Source: Ferranicluibacter quercicola (GTDB lineage: Bacteria; Pseudomonadota; Alphaproteobacteria; Rhizobiales; Rhizobiaceae). From it: 64,000 bases of DNA. Below, piece after piece: positions 48,247 through 57,054 of this stretch; position 1 is the first letter of the stretch, and each line of letters opens with the position of its first letter. The notes beneath the pieces are model-generated. The model made no database searches, was not told where the DNA came from, and saw nothing but the letters and a program-made list of their open reading frames with translations. A program made the position numbers and the translations under genes. The stretch spans positions 1-64,000 of the forward strand of contig NZ_JAJOZR010000009.1 of assembly GCF_021168455.1 (NCBI RefSeq), read 5' to 3'.

Positions 48247-49257
48247 CTATTCCTGCGCCTTCATCGTGCACCGCCCGGCAATCTCCGAGATACGGCTGTC
48301 CGTGCGCACGTCAATCTGTCCCTGATTGAGCGGATCGAGCAGATTCTGTTCCACCAGCCGGTCCAGCGTGCAGCCGCAGAGGCGCGTGCAGAACGCTTCC
48401 GTCTGGTTGGCGGTGCAGGTCGCCATGCAGGTTAATTGGAGAGCCTGCCGCGGATCGGGAGCGGGTGCCGGGTAGACCATGGCGAAAAGCGCGACCAGTG
48501 AGAGCAGCAGCGGCTGATGGATGAGGTAGATCGGCAGGCTGTGACGGCCGGCAAAGGCGAGGCCGCGCGCAGCTTTGTTCGGCCGACCGTCCGACGGCGC
48601 GGTACGGTCCAGCCAATTTCCGGCCAGCGCGATGCGGCCGAGCGCGATGCCGGTGAGGAACGGGGCGAGCCATGGCAGCAGAGGCACGTAGTCGTTCGAC
48701 CGCGGCAGTGTTTCCGAGAGCCCGACCCACCAGAGCGCCGGCGTATCGAAGAAGGCCGACCGCAGGTAGAGCGGCGCAACGAAGGCGGCTGCGGCCGCCG
48801 CCAGCGTGACCACGACCGGCAGGCGGAGAAACAGAAGGCCGATGAGGCTGGCGGCTGCAATCGAATGGAGAATGCCGAAGAAGATGAAGCCCGAGGGAAA
48901 GGCAAACCACGTCGCGAGACTGATCACGGCGGCCGCGGCTGCGATCTTGGCGAGGCGGATCAGGAACGCACGGCGCCGGAAGCGCGGGACGTGGCCGAGC
49001 ACGAGGCTGAAGCCGGCGAGCAGCAGAAAGCTGCTGGCGATGCCCCGCGCATAATATTTGAAGAGGCCGGTGCTCACGGTCGCGGGCGCGAGATAGCCGA
49101 AATATTCGAGATCCCAGGAAAAATGGTAGCTCGCCATGGCGAGGATCGCGATGCCCCGGACGACGTCGAGCCAGCCGAGGCGGCGGCGACGCGTTTCCGC
49201 CGGTGGCGGCACGGAGGCTTCGGGAGACGGCGGTACCGCCAATTCGGTCTGTGACAT
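48247..49257 (-). CDS. DUF1624/heparan-alpha-glucosaminide acetyltransferase-like membrane protein
   Basis: This 336-aa inner-membrane protein has about nine or ten membrane helices. The family signature is the N-terminal RRLGWLDVVRGIAILAMASYHFSWDLEYFG, which carries the conserved Asp/Arg and the His of transmembrane acyltransferases; later blocks are IFFGILHSIAAASLIG and RHSLPIYLIHQPLLL. The C-terminal ~70 residues are an unusual cysteine-rich soluble tail (LTCMATCTANQTEAFCTRLCGCTLDRL) following the last helix. A role in acylation of an envelope sugar is inferred from the family only. Confidence 0.85.
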   Translation of the reverse strand: MSQTELAVPPSPEASVPPPAETRRRRLGWLDVVRGIAILAMASYHFSWDLEYFGYLAPATVSTGLFKYYARGIASSFLLLAGFSLVLGHVPRFRRRAFLIRLAKIAAAAAVISLATWFAFPSGFIFFGILHSIAAASLIGLLFLRLPVVVTLAAAAAAFVAPLYLRSAFFDTPALWWVGLSETLPRSNDYVPLLPWLAPFLTGIALGRIALAGNWLDRTAPSDGRPNKAARGLAFAGRHSLPIYLIHQPLLLSLVALFAMVYPAPAPDPRQALQLTCMATCTANQTEAFCTRLCGCTLDRLVEQNLLDPLNQGQIDVRTDSRISEIAGRCTMKAQE

Positions 49258-49371
49258 GGGACATTCCCCTAAAACATGCCCGGCGGAGGGCGACGCCGGT
49301 TGCGAACCGGCGCATGCGCGGACATCAGGACGAAGAGCGGACAGGTCTCGGCCCGCGATGACGGGAACGGA

Positions 49372-50055
49372 TCAGGGCTCCAGCAGCGCCTCCCGCGCTT
49401 CGGAAAAGAACTGGCGGCGGAAGAGGACGACGATGACGATGCCGGTGGCGCCCATCAGGATATAGGGGCTGACGAACCAGCCGAGATAACCGATCGACAG
49501 GAAAATGCTGCGCAGCCCGGCATTGAAGTGCATGGCGGCGACCACATTCATCCGGATGGCCCGCTCGGCCGCCCGTTCCGCTGCCGCCCGGTCGAGCTTC
49601 GCTTCCGACAGCATGGGTATGCCGCCGATCAGGATCGAGCAATAGTTGAACAGGCGGTAAGACCATCCGAACTTGAAGAAGGCATAGCCGAAGATGCAGG
49701 TGAGACCGCCGACCTTCAGCTCGAAGGCCGTGCGACCGCCCTGGAACACGTAGGGAAGGTCGTTGAAGATCGCCTGCGCCTCCATCGCCCGGCCGAGGAG
49801 AGCAAAGCACCCGCCGAGGGCGAAGATGCAGGTGGACGCGAAGAAGGCGGTGCCGGCCTGCAGGCCGGCGATGATTTGGGTGTCGATCATCTTCAGGTCG
49901 CGATTGAGCGAATTGAGAATCCAGCGGCGCCGGCGCTCGATCATCAGCCGCGACAGGCTCGTGCGGCCGAAGACGGTGCGCCGGTCCGTCACCCAGACAT
50001 AGCCGCCCCATAGAGCCGCGAACACAAAGAGTGCGATATAATCGACCAGAACCAT
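49372..50055 (-). CDS. DUF599 membrane protein
   Basis: A 227-aa integral membrane protein of the DUF599 family: three or four membrane segments, the basic cytosolic RRRRWILNSLNRD, then TQIIAGLQAGTAFFASTCIFALGG and FNYCSILIGGIPM. The function is unknown. It is divergent from sdaA. The start at 50055 (MVLVDYIALFVFAALWGGYV) puts the first helix at the N terminus, as in the family. Confidence 0.85.
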   Translation of the reverse strand: MVLVDYIALFVFAALWGGYVWVTDRRTVFGRTSLSRLMIERRRRWILNSLNRDLKMIDTQIIAGLQAGTAFFASTCIFALGGCFALLGRAMEAQAIFNDLPYVFQGGRTAFELKVGGLTCIFGYAFFKFGWSYRLFNYCSILIGGIPMLSEAKLDRAAAERAAERAIRMNVVAAMHFNAGLRSIFLSIGYLGWFVSPYILMGATGIVIVVLFRRQFFSEAREALLEP

Positions 50056-50224
50056 GCGGCTCTTGTGGCATGCCCGCCCGAAAAAGCAATATGCTGTAAA
50101 GCAAGGCCGATCTGCATGTCGCGCGCGTCCAACCGGATGTCGGTCGATCACCGCCCGGAGGGGCCGGCCATGCCCTATGGTCGGGTAAGAGGAATGCGCA
50201 GATCCGGCGCAGATCGGGGTTTCG

Positions 50225-51625
50225 ATGTTTCTTTCGGTTTTCGACGTCTTCAAGATCGGCATCGGCCCGTCGAGCTCGCACACCATGGGGCCAATGTCGG
50301 CGGCCAACCGGTTTCTGGACCTGATCCTGTCGTCGGACTGGCCACGTCCGGCCGGTGCCGCCGTGGCTTCCATCACCGCAAGCCTGCACGGCTCGCTCGC
50401 CTTTACCGGCATCGGCCACGGCTCCGGCAGGGCGGTCGTGCTCGGGCTGATGGGGGAGCGTCCCGACAGGGTGGATCCCGACCGCATGGAGGCGATCATC
50501 GAGGGTGTCGAGCGAACCGGAGAAATTACGCCGCCGGGCCACCCCGCCTACCGCTTCCAGCCGAAGATCGATCTGGTGTTCGACAAGAAGGTGCCGCTTC
50601 CCGGCCACGCCAACGGCATGTCGTTCTCCGCCTTCGACAAGGACGGCCGCCTGCTCCTGAAACGGATCTACTATTCCATCGGTGGCGGCTTCGTGGTGAC
50701 GGATACGGAGCTTGAGGCGATGCGCGCCTCCAAGACCAAGCCGGGTGGCGTCAAGGTGCCCTATCCCTTCGCCAGTGCGAAGCAGATGCTGGACATGGCG
50801 GCGCGGTCGGGCCTTTCGATCGCGCAGATGAAGCGCGCGAACGAGGAATGTTCGATGTCGCGCGAGGAGCTGGATGCCGGCCTCGACCGGATCTGGGCCG
50901 CGATGAAAAGCTGTATCGAGCGCGGGCTCGCGCAGGAAGGCATTCTGCCGGGCGGGCTTAAAGTTCGCCGCCGCGCCGGGATGATCCATGACAAGCTGGA
51001 ACAGGAATGGCGCTCCAACAAGGTCAATCCGCTGCTCGCCAATGATTGGCTAAGCGTCTACGCGATGGCGGTCAACGAGGAGAATGCGGCCGGCGGCCGG
51101 GTCGTGACCTCGCCCACCAACGGCGCCGCAGGCGTCGTGCCGGCAACCATCCGCTACTACCTGCATTTTCACGAGGATGCGGATGACGACGGCATTCGCG
51201 ACTATCTGCTGACCGCAGCCGCCATCGGCGGCATCATCAAGTTCAACGCCTCGATTTCCGGCGCCGAAGTCGGCTGTCAGGGGGAGGTGGGCTCCGCCTC
51301 GGCCATGGCCGCCGCCGGTCTCGCCGCCGTCATGGGCGCAACACCGGAGCAGATCGAGAATGCCGCCGAAATCGCGCTGGAACATCATCTGGGCATGACC
51401 TGCGATCCGGTGGGCGGGCTCGTGCAGGTGCCCTGCATCGAGCGCAACGCGCTGGGCGCCGTCAAGGCGGTCACCGCGGCGTCGCTCGCCCTCAAGGGGG
51501 ACGGCAGCCATTTCGTGCCGCTGGATGCCTGCATCGAAACCATGCGCCAGACCGGCGTCGATATGCACGACAAGTACAAGGAGACCTCGACCGGTGGCCT
51601 CGCGGTCAATGTCGTCGAGTGCTGA
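50225..51625 (+). CDS. sdaA: L-serine ammonia-lyase, iron-sulfur dependent
   Basis: SdaA (466 aa) deaminates L-serine to pyruvate and ammonia. It is the single-chain type with the beta domain first (FLSVFDVFKIGIGPSSSHTMGPM) and the alpha domain after residue ~190. The [4Fe-4S] cluster cysteines lie in GAEVGCQGEVGSASAMAAAGLAA and HHLGMTCDPVGGLVQVPCIERN. Other motifs are TSPTNGAAGVVPA. It precedes DUF1489 by 50 bp on the same strand. The DUF599 gene diverges from it. Confidence 0.96.
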   Translation: MFLSVFDVFKIGIGPSSSHTMGPMSAANRFLDLILSSDWPRPAGAAVASITASLHGSLAFTGIGHGSGRAVVLGLMGERPDRVDPDRMEAIIEGVERTGEITPPGHPAYRFQPKIDLVFDKKVPLPGHANGMSFSAFDKDGRLLLKRIYYSIGGGFVVTDTELEAMRASKTKPGGVKVPYPFASAKQMLDMAARSGLSIAQMKRANEECSMSREELDAGLDRIWAAMKSCIERGLAQEGILPGGLKVRRRAGMIHDKLEQEWRSNKVNPLLANDWLSVYAMAVNEENAAGGRVVTSPTNGAAGVVPATIRYYLHFHEDADDDGIRDYLLTAAAIGGIIKFNASISGAEVGCQGEVGSASAMAAAGLAAVMGATPEQIENAAEIALEHHLGMTCDPVGGLVQVPCIERNALGAVKAVTAASLALKGDGSHFVPLDACIETMRQTGVDMHDKYKETSTGGLAVNVVEC

Positions 51626-51675
51626 GCGAGCCTGCCTCTTGACGCCGCTCCGGCAAGGGTGTTGAACGCGCCATC

Positions 51676-52104
51676 ATGGCCTTGCATCTTCTCAAGCTTT
51701 GCGTCGGCGCGAATTCGATCGACGATCTGCGCGAATGGGTCGCCCACCGGGCGCTGAACGCGATGTCCGCCGGCCACGCGCCGCACTCCTTTCACACCAC
51801 CCGCATGGTGCCGAAGCGGATGGAGGAACTGCTCGACGGCGGGTCCCTCTACTGGGTCATCAAGGGGCAGGTGCAGGCCCGCCAGCGCCTGCTCGACATC
51901 ACCACGTTCACGGACGGGGAAGGCATCGGGCGCTGCAATCTCATCCTCGGCCCCGAGGTCATCGATACGGATTTCCAGCCGCGGCGCCCCTTTCAGGGCT
52001 GGCGCTATCTCACGGACGCCGATGCACCACGCGATCTCGCCTCGGAGACGGCCGACATGCCGAGTGAGCTGCGCCGCGAACTGACCGAACTCGGCCTTCT
52101 CTGA
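51676..52104 (+). CDS. DUF1489 protein
   Basis: A 142-aa soluble protein of the DUF1489 family, widespread in alphaproteobacteria and of unknown function. Features: HLLKLCVGANSIDDLREWV, TTRMVPKRMEELLDGGSLYWVIKG, and RPRRPFQGWRYL-like FQPRRPFQGWRYL. The family is a predicted RNA- or nucleotide-binding fold by its beta-rich pattern, but this is not proven. It lies 50 bp after sdaA and ends before a bidirectional terminator. Confidence 0.9.
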   Translation: MALHLLKLCVGANSIDDLREWVAHRALNAMSAGHAPHSFHTTRMVPKRMEELLDGGSLYWVIKGQVQARQRLLDITTFTDGEGIGRCNLILGPEVIDTDFQPRRPFQGWRYLTDADAPRDLASETADMPSELRRELTELGLL

Positions 52105-52124
52105 ACGACCTTGCCTGAACGGAA

Positions 52125-52158
52125 AGAGCCCGCCGGTGGAAACCACACGGCGGGCTCT
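52125..52158. terminator. Bidirectional hairpin terminator
   Basis: Perfect 11-bp stem AGAGCCCGCCG / CGGCGGGCTCT, with an inner extension GTGG / CCAC, between the convergent DUF1489 and small hypothetical genes. Flanks are moderately A/T-rich on both sides, so it may serve both transcripts. Confidence 0.75.
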
Positions 52159-52181
52159 TCCTGTTGGGTAGGTGCCTGAGC

Positions 52182-52451
52182 TTACTTGATCCGAAGCCGG
52201 ACCGGGCGGCGCGAGGAGGGCGCCGTGACATGCAGGTGGATCGCGACGTCCGGCTGCGTCGAGCGCCAGGCCCGGGCGCCATGGGTGAGAAGCATTCCCA
52301 CCAGATCCTTGGTTTTCGACCGGGGCTTGGCCCCGAGTTCCGCAATCCGCATCGCCGCCTCGTGGAGCGGATGAAGGCCCCGGCGCGGCGCGCGGCGAAC
52401 CTTGTTGTCGGGCACCAGCGGTGCTCCCGAGCCATTCTCATTCATCGACAT
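52182..52451 (-). CDS. Small basic hypothetical protein
   Basis: An 89-aa basic protein (MSMNENGSGAPLVPDNKVRRA ...) with HPLHEAAMRIAELGAKPRSKTKDLVGMLLTHGARAW and an Arg-rich C terminus (VTAPSSRRPVRLRIK). No domain is recognised; the basic composition would suit nucleic-acid binding. Similar short proteins are annotated as conserved hypotheticals in rhizobia, by memory only. The start could also be the ATG at 52445. It has a terminator in common with DUF1489. Confidence 0.55.
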   Translation of the reverse strand: MSMNENGSGAPLVPDNKVRRAPRRGLHPLHEAAMRIAELGAKPRSKTKDLVGMLLTHGARAWRSTQPDVAIHLHVTAPSSRRPVRLRIK

Positions 52452-52570
52452 GACTGACCCCGTTACGCAAAACAAATCCGAGGAGGAGGCCGGCGGAACT
52501 GAGAGGTGCCGGCGCTCGAAAGTTGGGGGCGGGTCGGCGGCGTCGCCGGCCTGCCCTTGAAGCGGTCGTC

Positions 52571-54040
52571 TTACTGAGCCGCAGCCCAGCAGGCGAAACC
52601 CTTCTTCTTCAGCGCGGCGCAGGCGTTGATGGCCTTGTCCTGGCTGGAGAAGCCGCCGAAGCGGGCGCGGTAGAGCTGGCTGCTGCCACTGGAGACGGCG
52701 ACGGTGAAGGGCTTTGCGGCCGACAGAGCCTTGCCGCCCTTTTCCTTGGCATTGCCGAGAAGGGTCATGGCCTGGCCCTTGTCCGGCGTTGCGCCGATCT
52801 GGATGATCCAGCCGGAAGACGGTGCGACGACCTCGTCTTCGGTGACGGGCTCGGAGACCGTCTTCGCGACGGAATTGGTCACCTGACGGTCGATGGTCGT
52901 GTTGGTTCCGAGGGCGGCGAGCTTCTGGCTCTGGGCTTCCAGCGTGTTGGGCTTGGCCGCGAGAACCGGGTTGGCGCTGACCTTGGGTTCGGCGGCGTAG
53001 GCGACTTCGACGCTGCGGGTGGTCTCTTCGCTGTAGCGTGCGCCCGGCAGCGGGCCGCTATTGGGCAGGTTGAAGCTGCCGCCGGTGACGGCTGCGGTCG
53101 AGACGGGGCGCTGCTGCGCTTCCGAAAGGGTGGGCGCGTCCTGCGTTTCGGCAACGAGATTGCCGCTGCCGCTGCGCGAGGCTGCCGGCATGTACTTGGC
53201 AACAAGCGCGCGCATCTGGGCGTCGCGGGCGCCGCCCGACTTGCCGCCGAGCACGACGCCGACGATGCTGCGGCCATCGGCCTGGGCCGAGGTCACGAGG
53301 TTGAAGCCGGCCGCGCGGGTGTAGCCCGTCTTGATGCCGTCGACGCCGCGGACATTGCCGAGAAGCCGGTTGTGATTGCCGATGACCTGCTTGCCGAAGC
53401 GGAAGCTGCGGGTCGAGAAATAGCTGTAATACTGCGGAAAATGCTGGCGGAGGGCCATGCCGAGCCGTGCCTGGTCGCGTGCCGTCGTCATCTGGTCGTC
53501 GTTCGGCAGGCCGTTGGCATTGCGATAGGTGGTGCGCGTCATGCCGAGCGCACGGGCCTTGCTGGTCATGATCCGGGCGAAGCGGTCTTCCGAGCCGCCG
53601 AGGAATTCGCCGAGCGCCGTGGCCGCGTCGTTGGCCGAGCGTGTGACGAGCGCCTGGATGGCCTGCTCGACGGTGATCGTCTGGCCGGCGCGTACGCCGA
53701 GCTTGGACGGCGGTTCGGCGGAGGCCTTCTTCGTGAAGGGGACGGGCGTGTCCTTGCGGACCTTGCCGGCTTCCAGCGCTTCGAAGGTGAGGTAGAGGGT
53801 CATCATCTTCGTCAGCGATGCGGGATAGCGCAGGCTATCGGCATCCTCGCTGTAGAGCACCTTGCCGGTTTTCGCATCGACGACGATGCCGGCATAATTG
53901 GCTGCCAGGGCAGGTGCTGCGAAAACACAGACCGCCACGACGGAGGCAACGATCATACGTGAAGCCGCTTTGAAGAATGGGGTCGGCTGACGCTCGGTGG
54001 AACCGTTCAATGTTGGCATGGACACTACGCTTCTCTTCAT
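52571..54040 (-). CDS. D-alanyl-D-alanine carboxypeptidase with SPOR domain
   Basis: This 489-aa penicillin-binding protein removes the terminal D-Ala of peptidoglycan pentapeptides. A signal peptide (hydrophobic 29-45, cleavage after APALA) leads to the periplasm. The S11 active-site motifs are SLTKM (catalytic Ser), SAN and KTG (GIKTGYTRAAG). After a Ser/Thr-rich linker (about 285-400) the C terminus is a SPOR domain (SSGWIIQIGATPDKGQAMTLL ... SSQLYRARFGGFSSQDKA), which binds denuded glycan at the septum. Such fusions are common in Rhizobiales. A shorter start at 54019 (MPTLNG) is possible. It is downstream of the 54187 gene on the same strand. Confidence 0.94.
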   Translation of the reverse strand: MKRSVVSMPTLNGSTERQPTPFFKAASRMIVASVVAVCVFAAPALAANYAGIVVDAKTGKVLYSEDADSLRYPASLTKMMTLYLTFEALEAGKVRKDTPVPFTKKASAEPPSKLGVRAGQTITVEQAIQALVTRSANDAATALGEFLGGSEDRFARIMTSKARALGMTRTTYRNANGLPNDDQMTTARDQARLGMALRQHFPQYYSYFSTRSFRFGKQVIGNHNRLLGNVRGVDGIKTGYTRAAGFNLVTSAQADGRSIVGVVLGGKSGGARDAQMRALVAKYMPAASRSGSGNLVAETQDAPTLSEAQQRPVSTAAVTGGSFNLPNSGPLPGARYSEETTRSVEVAYAAEPKVSANPVLAAKPNTLEAQSQKLAALGTNTTIDRQVTNSVAKTVSEPVTEDEVVAPSSGWIIQIGATPDKGQAMTLLGNAKEKGGKALSAAKPFTVAVSSGSSQLYRARFGGFSSQDKAINACAALKKKGFACWAAAQ

Positions 54041-54186
54041 TCTCAGATCAAAAATTGTCGTCCGGGCATCGCCCCCCTTCGGACGACCGTTCCCCAGACT
54101 TTATCCTCACAGCGTTACCAATCGGTTTATGATGAAGGATTGGTTTCGAAATCGGGACAGGGGCCGCGGGGCGGCGCCGATCCTCG

Positions 54187-54942
54187 TCAGCGAACCAGCT
54201 TCGCCTCCACGAAGCGAAGAACAGCCTCGTCGATGGCGCGCCATTGTGGCAGCAATTGGCTGGAGAACCGGTAAAGCACGACGAGGTCCTGTCCCGCGTG
54301 AACGTCGCGCTGGCAGTCCGCACTGGTCGCAAGCTCCGGCCGCTCCGGCAAAAGACAGCGGATGCCGTAATCCGCGGCGGCCTGGGCGGTGCCGGCGGGT
54401 CCGGTGAAGAAGATCTCGGCACCATAGCCGGAGCCGGCTTTCATGCGGTGTGCCGTCAGGCCCGCGGGCCCCGCTGAGGGGTTTCCCTCGAACAGATGGC
54501 TGTAGATCGGCGCGATCCTGCCGGACATGTCGCGCGACATGGTGCTCTGGGAGATCTGCAGGAAGATGAGGCCGTCCGTCCGCGTGACATCGTTGAAGCG
54601 GCTTCGCGTTTCGTCGCTATAGCCATGCATTTCCGGCCACGTCGCATAGAGATCGACACGTTCGGCGGCACCCGTCTGGCGCTGCTCGGCAAAGCGGATG
54701 TGGTTGGAGGGCAGGCGCAGGTGATCGGTGCCGATCACGATATTGTTGTCGTCGGTGCTGGTGGTGTTGCCGCCGAGCGCGAGCGTCGTGCCGATGCGTT
54801 CGCCGCCGACACAGATCGCTACCGTCAGGCTGGCGAGCAGGCCGAGCATCAGGCCGGCGCGCAGCAGAAGGCGCGAGCCCGGATGCCCGAGGCTCGGGCC
54901 GGATCCATCGGATGTCGCAGCGAACTCTGATGAAGTGGTCAT
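54187..54942 (-). CDS. Hypothetical single-pass membrane protein
   Basis: This 251-aa protein has one strong membrane helix near residues 28-50 (LLLRAGLMLGLLASLTVAICVG) and a periplasmic domain with strands and several Trp/Tyr residues. Blocks such as NNIVIGTDHLRLPSNHIRFAE, VDLYATWPEMHGYSDETR and DLVVLYRFSSQLLPQW look like a conserved rhizobial family I cannot name. There are two Cys (IRCLLPERP, SADCQRD) that could form a disulfide. It is 146 bp upstream of the carboxypeptidase gene. The start at 54942 (MTTSSEFAATS) is chosen over one at 55026 because of the sequence character. Confidence 0.7.
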   Translation of the reverse strand: MTTSSEFAATSDGSGPSLGHPGSRLLLRAGLMLGLLASLTVAICVGGERIGTTLALGGNTTSTDDNNIVIGTDHLRLPSNHIRFAEQRQTGAAERVDLYATWPEMHGYSDETRSRFNDVTRTDGLIFLQISQSTMSRDMSGRIAPIYSHLFEGNPSAGPAGLTAHRMKAGSGYGAEIFFTGPAGTAQAAADYGIRCLLPERPELATSADCQRDVHAGQDLVVLYRFSSQLLPQWRAIDEAVLRFVEAKLVR

Positions 54943-55113
54943 CCGGTCGTCCCAGCATCCCTCCCGGCGCGGCGCGCGCCCGTGTCGTGCCGACACGGGA
55001 TCGACCGCCACAGGATCGACGGGCACGGATGAACGAACCGCAAATCGATACCCGGTCAGGCTGGGGCAAGAAGGTTAATTTTTCGTCAATCGCCTGTGCC
55101 GCGGCCGGGCATG

Positions 55114-55147
55114 AAAAAGGCCGGCTCCGGGGACAGCGGAGCCGGCC
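55114..55147 (-). terminator. Rho-independent terminator of the BTLCP gene
   Basis: On the minus strand the stem GGCCGGCTCCG / CGGAGCCGGCC is followed by five T (AAAAA at 55114-55118 on the plus strand), about 80 bp after the stop of the cysteine peptidase gene. Confidence 0.88.
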
Positions 55148-55229
55148 CTGAGGGCCGCTGGTGACGGGGATCACCGTGCAGGCCCAAACGCAGGGTCGAC
55201 GTTCAGGCGTCGTCGCAGGTTGGCTGCCG

Positions 55230-55841
55230 CTACTGGGTCCGAACGCTGCCGACCGCCACGGCGCGACCGTCCTGAAGCTTGACCCACCGGCCGGCATGGT
55301 CCACCGACTGGCGCTTGAGGTAGGTGTACTCGGTGTCCGACCAGATCAGCACCTTGCTGCGCATGTTGTCGAGAATGAAGTCGCCACGGTCCGTGCGCAC
55401 GGTCAGCACGGCATGGCCGTCGCCATTCGGCTGGAGGACGACGGTGATCAGGAGGTTGCCCGGCGCGATGCCGGCCTGCATCAGGTCGCGACGCTTCAGG
55501 AGAACGTAATCCTCGCAGTCGCCGACGGTGTCCGGGTAGGCCCAGTGCTCTTCGACACCGTAGATTTCCTTATCCGTCATCGGCGTGATCTTCTCGTTCA
55601 CGTCGTAGTTGACCTCCAGAATGGTCTTCCAGGTCTCGCGCGTCAGTGTCAGCGGCTCGGCCTTGGTCGGGTTGGCACGGCATTCGTCCGGAGCCGTGCG
55701 GCAGAATTCATAATGTCCGACCGGAGGATTGGTCGGCCCCTCGGTTTCCATGTTGGCTGGGAATGCGAATGCGGAGGTCGCCAGGGCAAGAGTGCCGAGT
55801 GCGCCGAAGATGCCTGCTTTGAAGCTTTTTGCTTTTGTCAT
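55230..55841 (-). CDS. Transglutaminase-like cysteine peptidase (BTLCP, LapG family)
   Basis: This 203-aa protein has a signal peptide (hydrophobic 9-24, cleavage after TSAFA) and a papain-like transglutaminase fold of family C93. The catalytic Cys lies in VGDCEDYVLLKR, the His in GDGHAVLTVRT and the Asp in GDFILDNM. The family includes LapG, the periplasmic protease that releases RTX adhesins under c-di-GMP control, but rhizobia have several paralogues of unproven function and the typical LapD partner is not seen here. A PilZ gene lies upstream. The start at 55841 is chosen because it gives a proper signal peptide; the upstream frame has no coding character. Confidence 0.9.
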   Translation of the reverse strand: MTKAKSFKAGIFGALGTLALATSAFAFPANMETEGPTNPPVGHYEFCRTAPDECRANPTKAEPLTLTRETWKTILEVNYDVNEKITPMTDKEIYGVEEHWAYPDTVGDCEDYVLLKRRDLMQAGIAPGNLLITVVLQPNGDGHAVLTVRTDRGDFILDNMRSKVLIWSDTEYTYLKRQSVDHAGRWVKLQDGRAVAVGSVRTQ

Positions 55842-56374
55842 TGTCCGTGTCCCCGTTACAGGCACAGAATGACACCGACACTTTGACCTCCGCCGAAAAT
55901 TCGAAGTAAAACAAAGTACAAATACGGATAAACTCAATATAAAATACGCAGAAAATTGCCGCTGTATTTGACGCGTGTTTGATGAAATGTCGTCGAAAAT
56001 TTGACCGATCTCGGTAAGAAGATGCCTGCGGAAAATCTATAAGTGGATGATCGGATTGAGAAAAATGGTAAATCGTGAGAGAGGTAGGGCGGTTCGGTAT
56101 CGCGAGACGATGTAGCGAAAGCGAGTGCTTTCCGACAAAGGTGCTCGTCCAGTAACGGGAGACGGGACGCTCTTTTGTTCATGATCTGGTTAGGATAATC
56201 TGCAAAGGCATTTTTCGCCTCGCAAGGGGAGATCATCCGCGCCGGCTTGGCAAGGCCCGCATCACGTGTCGGGTCACGCCGTTCGACAGCCCGCGCGAGC
56301 TTGCAGCGCGCGCGGGTCGACCGCGTGTGCGACGACGACGGACGACGCCCTTGGGATGTCGATGAAAAAGCGGA
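55842..56374. other. AT-richer gene-free region upstream of the BTLCP gene
   Basis: These ~530 bp contain no convincing gene. The first ~300 bp are distinctly AT-richer than their surroundings, for example AACTCAATATAAAATACG near 55932, and should contain the promoter of the peptidase gene. The remainder is GC-rich and lacks features apart from being downstream of the PilZ gene. Confidence 0.45.
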
Positions 56375-56983
56375 TCAGAGAAATTCGCGCAGCGTATCGC
56401 GGGATTGGACGCCCAGGAACTCGATGGCGACGCCTTCCTGGAAGTGACGCACGATGCGTCCGCGCATGTTGCCGAGCAGCATGGGCGTGCCGAGGTCGAA
56501 TCGGAATTCCGTATCCACCGCGGCGCCGGAGAGCGAAAGGTCGATGATGCGGCAGGCGTAGCGCGAGCCGTCTTCGAGCGTGATTTCCGTGTGGGTCTTG
56601 CGCGGTGCCAGACGGTCGTGGCGTCGGTCTTCCGGCAGGCCGAGTTCATGCTTGTTGGCGATCCAGGTCAGCTGGGCCGCAAGCTTGTCGCGCTTGCGCT
56701 CGGTCGCGTTGATGCGGACCGTGAAGGAGCCGTCGGCCAGCCGCGAGACCAGGCCCTCGATGCGCCCGACATGATCGACATAGGCGATCACGCGCTCGCC
56801 GATCCGCGGGCGGGCGGTGGTGGCGAGGAAGACGTCGCCGGGCGACATTTCCGTTGCGATGCAATCATACTCGTCGTGACTGGCCAGCATCAGGCGGCCG
56901 CTGAGGTTCACGGTGACGCGCTGGAACGAGCCTTCATCATGCGGCTTGGATGCCGCGGAGTGGGATTGGTTGAAATTGAACAT
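56375..56983 (-). CDS. PilZ-domain protein, probable c-di-GMP effector
   Basis: A 202-aa cytoplasmic protein with two PilZ-like halves. The first (FQRVTVNLSGRLMLASHDEYDCIATEMSPGDVFL) is degenerate. The second carries the c-di-GMP signature: RRHDRLAPRK (R-x-x-x-R type) and DLSLSGAAV (D/N-x-S-x-x-G) near residues 118-160. It should bind the second messenger and act on motility or surface functions. It is flanked by a short gap to the PAS_5 gene upstream; the neighbouring LapG-like peptidase would be consistent with c-di-GMP-related surface control, but no mechanistic link is shown. Confidence 0.9.
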   Translation of the reverse strand: MFNFNQSHSAASKPHDEGSFQRVTVNLSGRLMLASHDEYDCIATEMSPGDVFLATTARPRIGERVIAYVDHVGRIEGLVSRLADGSFTVRINATERKRDKLAAQLTWIANKHELGLPEDRRHDRLAPRKTHTEITLEDGSRYACRIIDLSLSGAAVDTEFRFDLGTPMLLGNMRGRIVRHFQEGVAIEFLGVQSRDTLREFL

Positions 56984-57054
56984 CGCGACGCGCCCATGGA
57001 CCTTGCGTCATCACGAATACTAGACCCGGGTTAATAGAGTCTTCGAATACAACC

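Noticed and set aside
55934..56236. A 100-codon minus-strand frame upstream of the BTLCP gene
   Set aside because: It crosses the AT-rich promoter region, lacks a Shine-Dalgarno and resembles no known protein.
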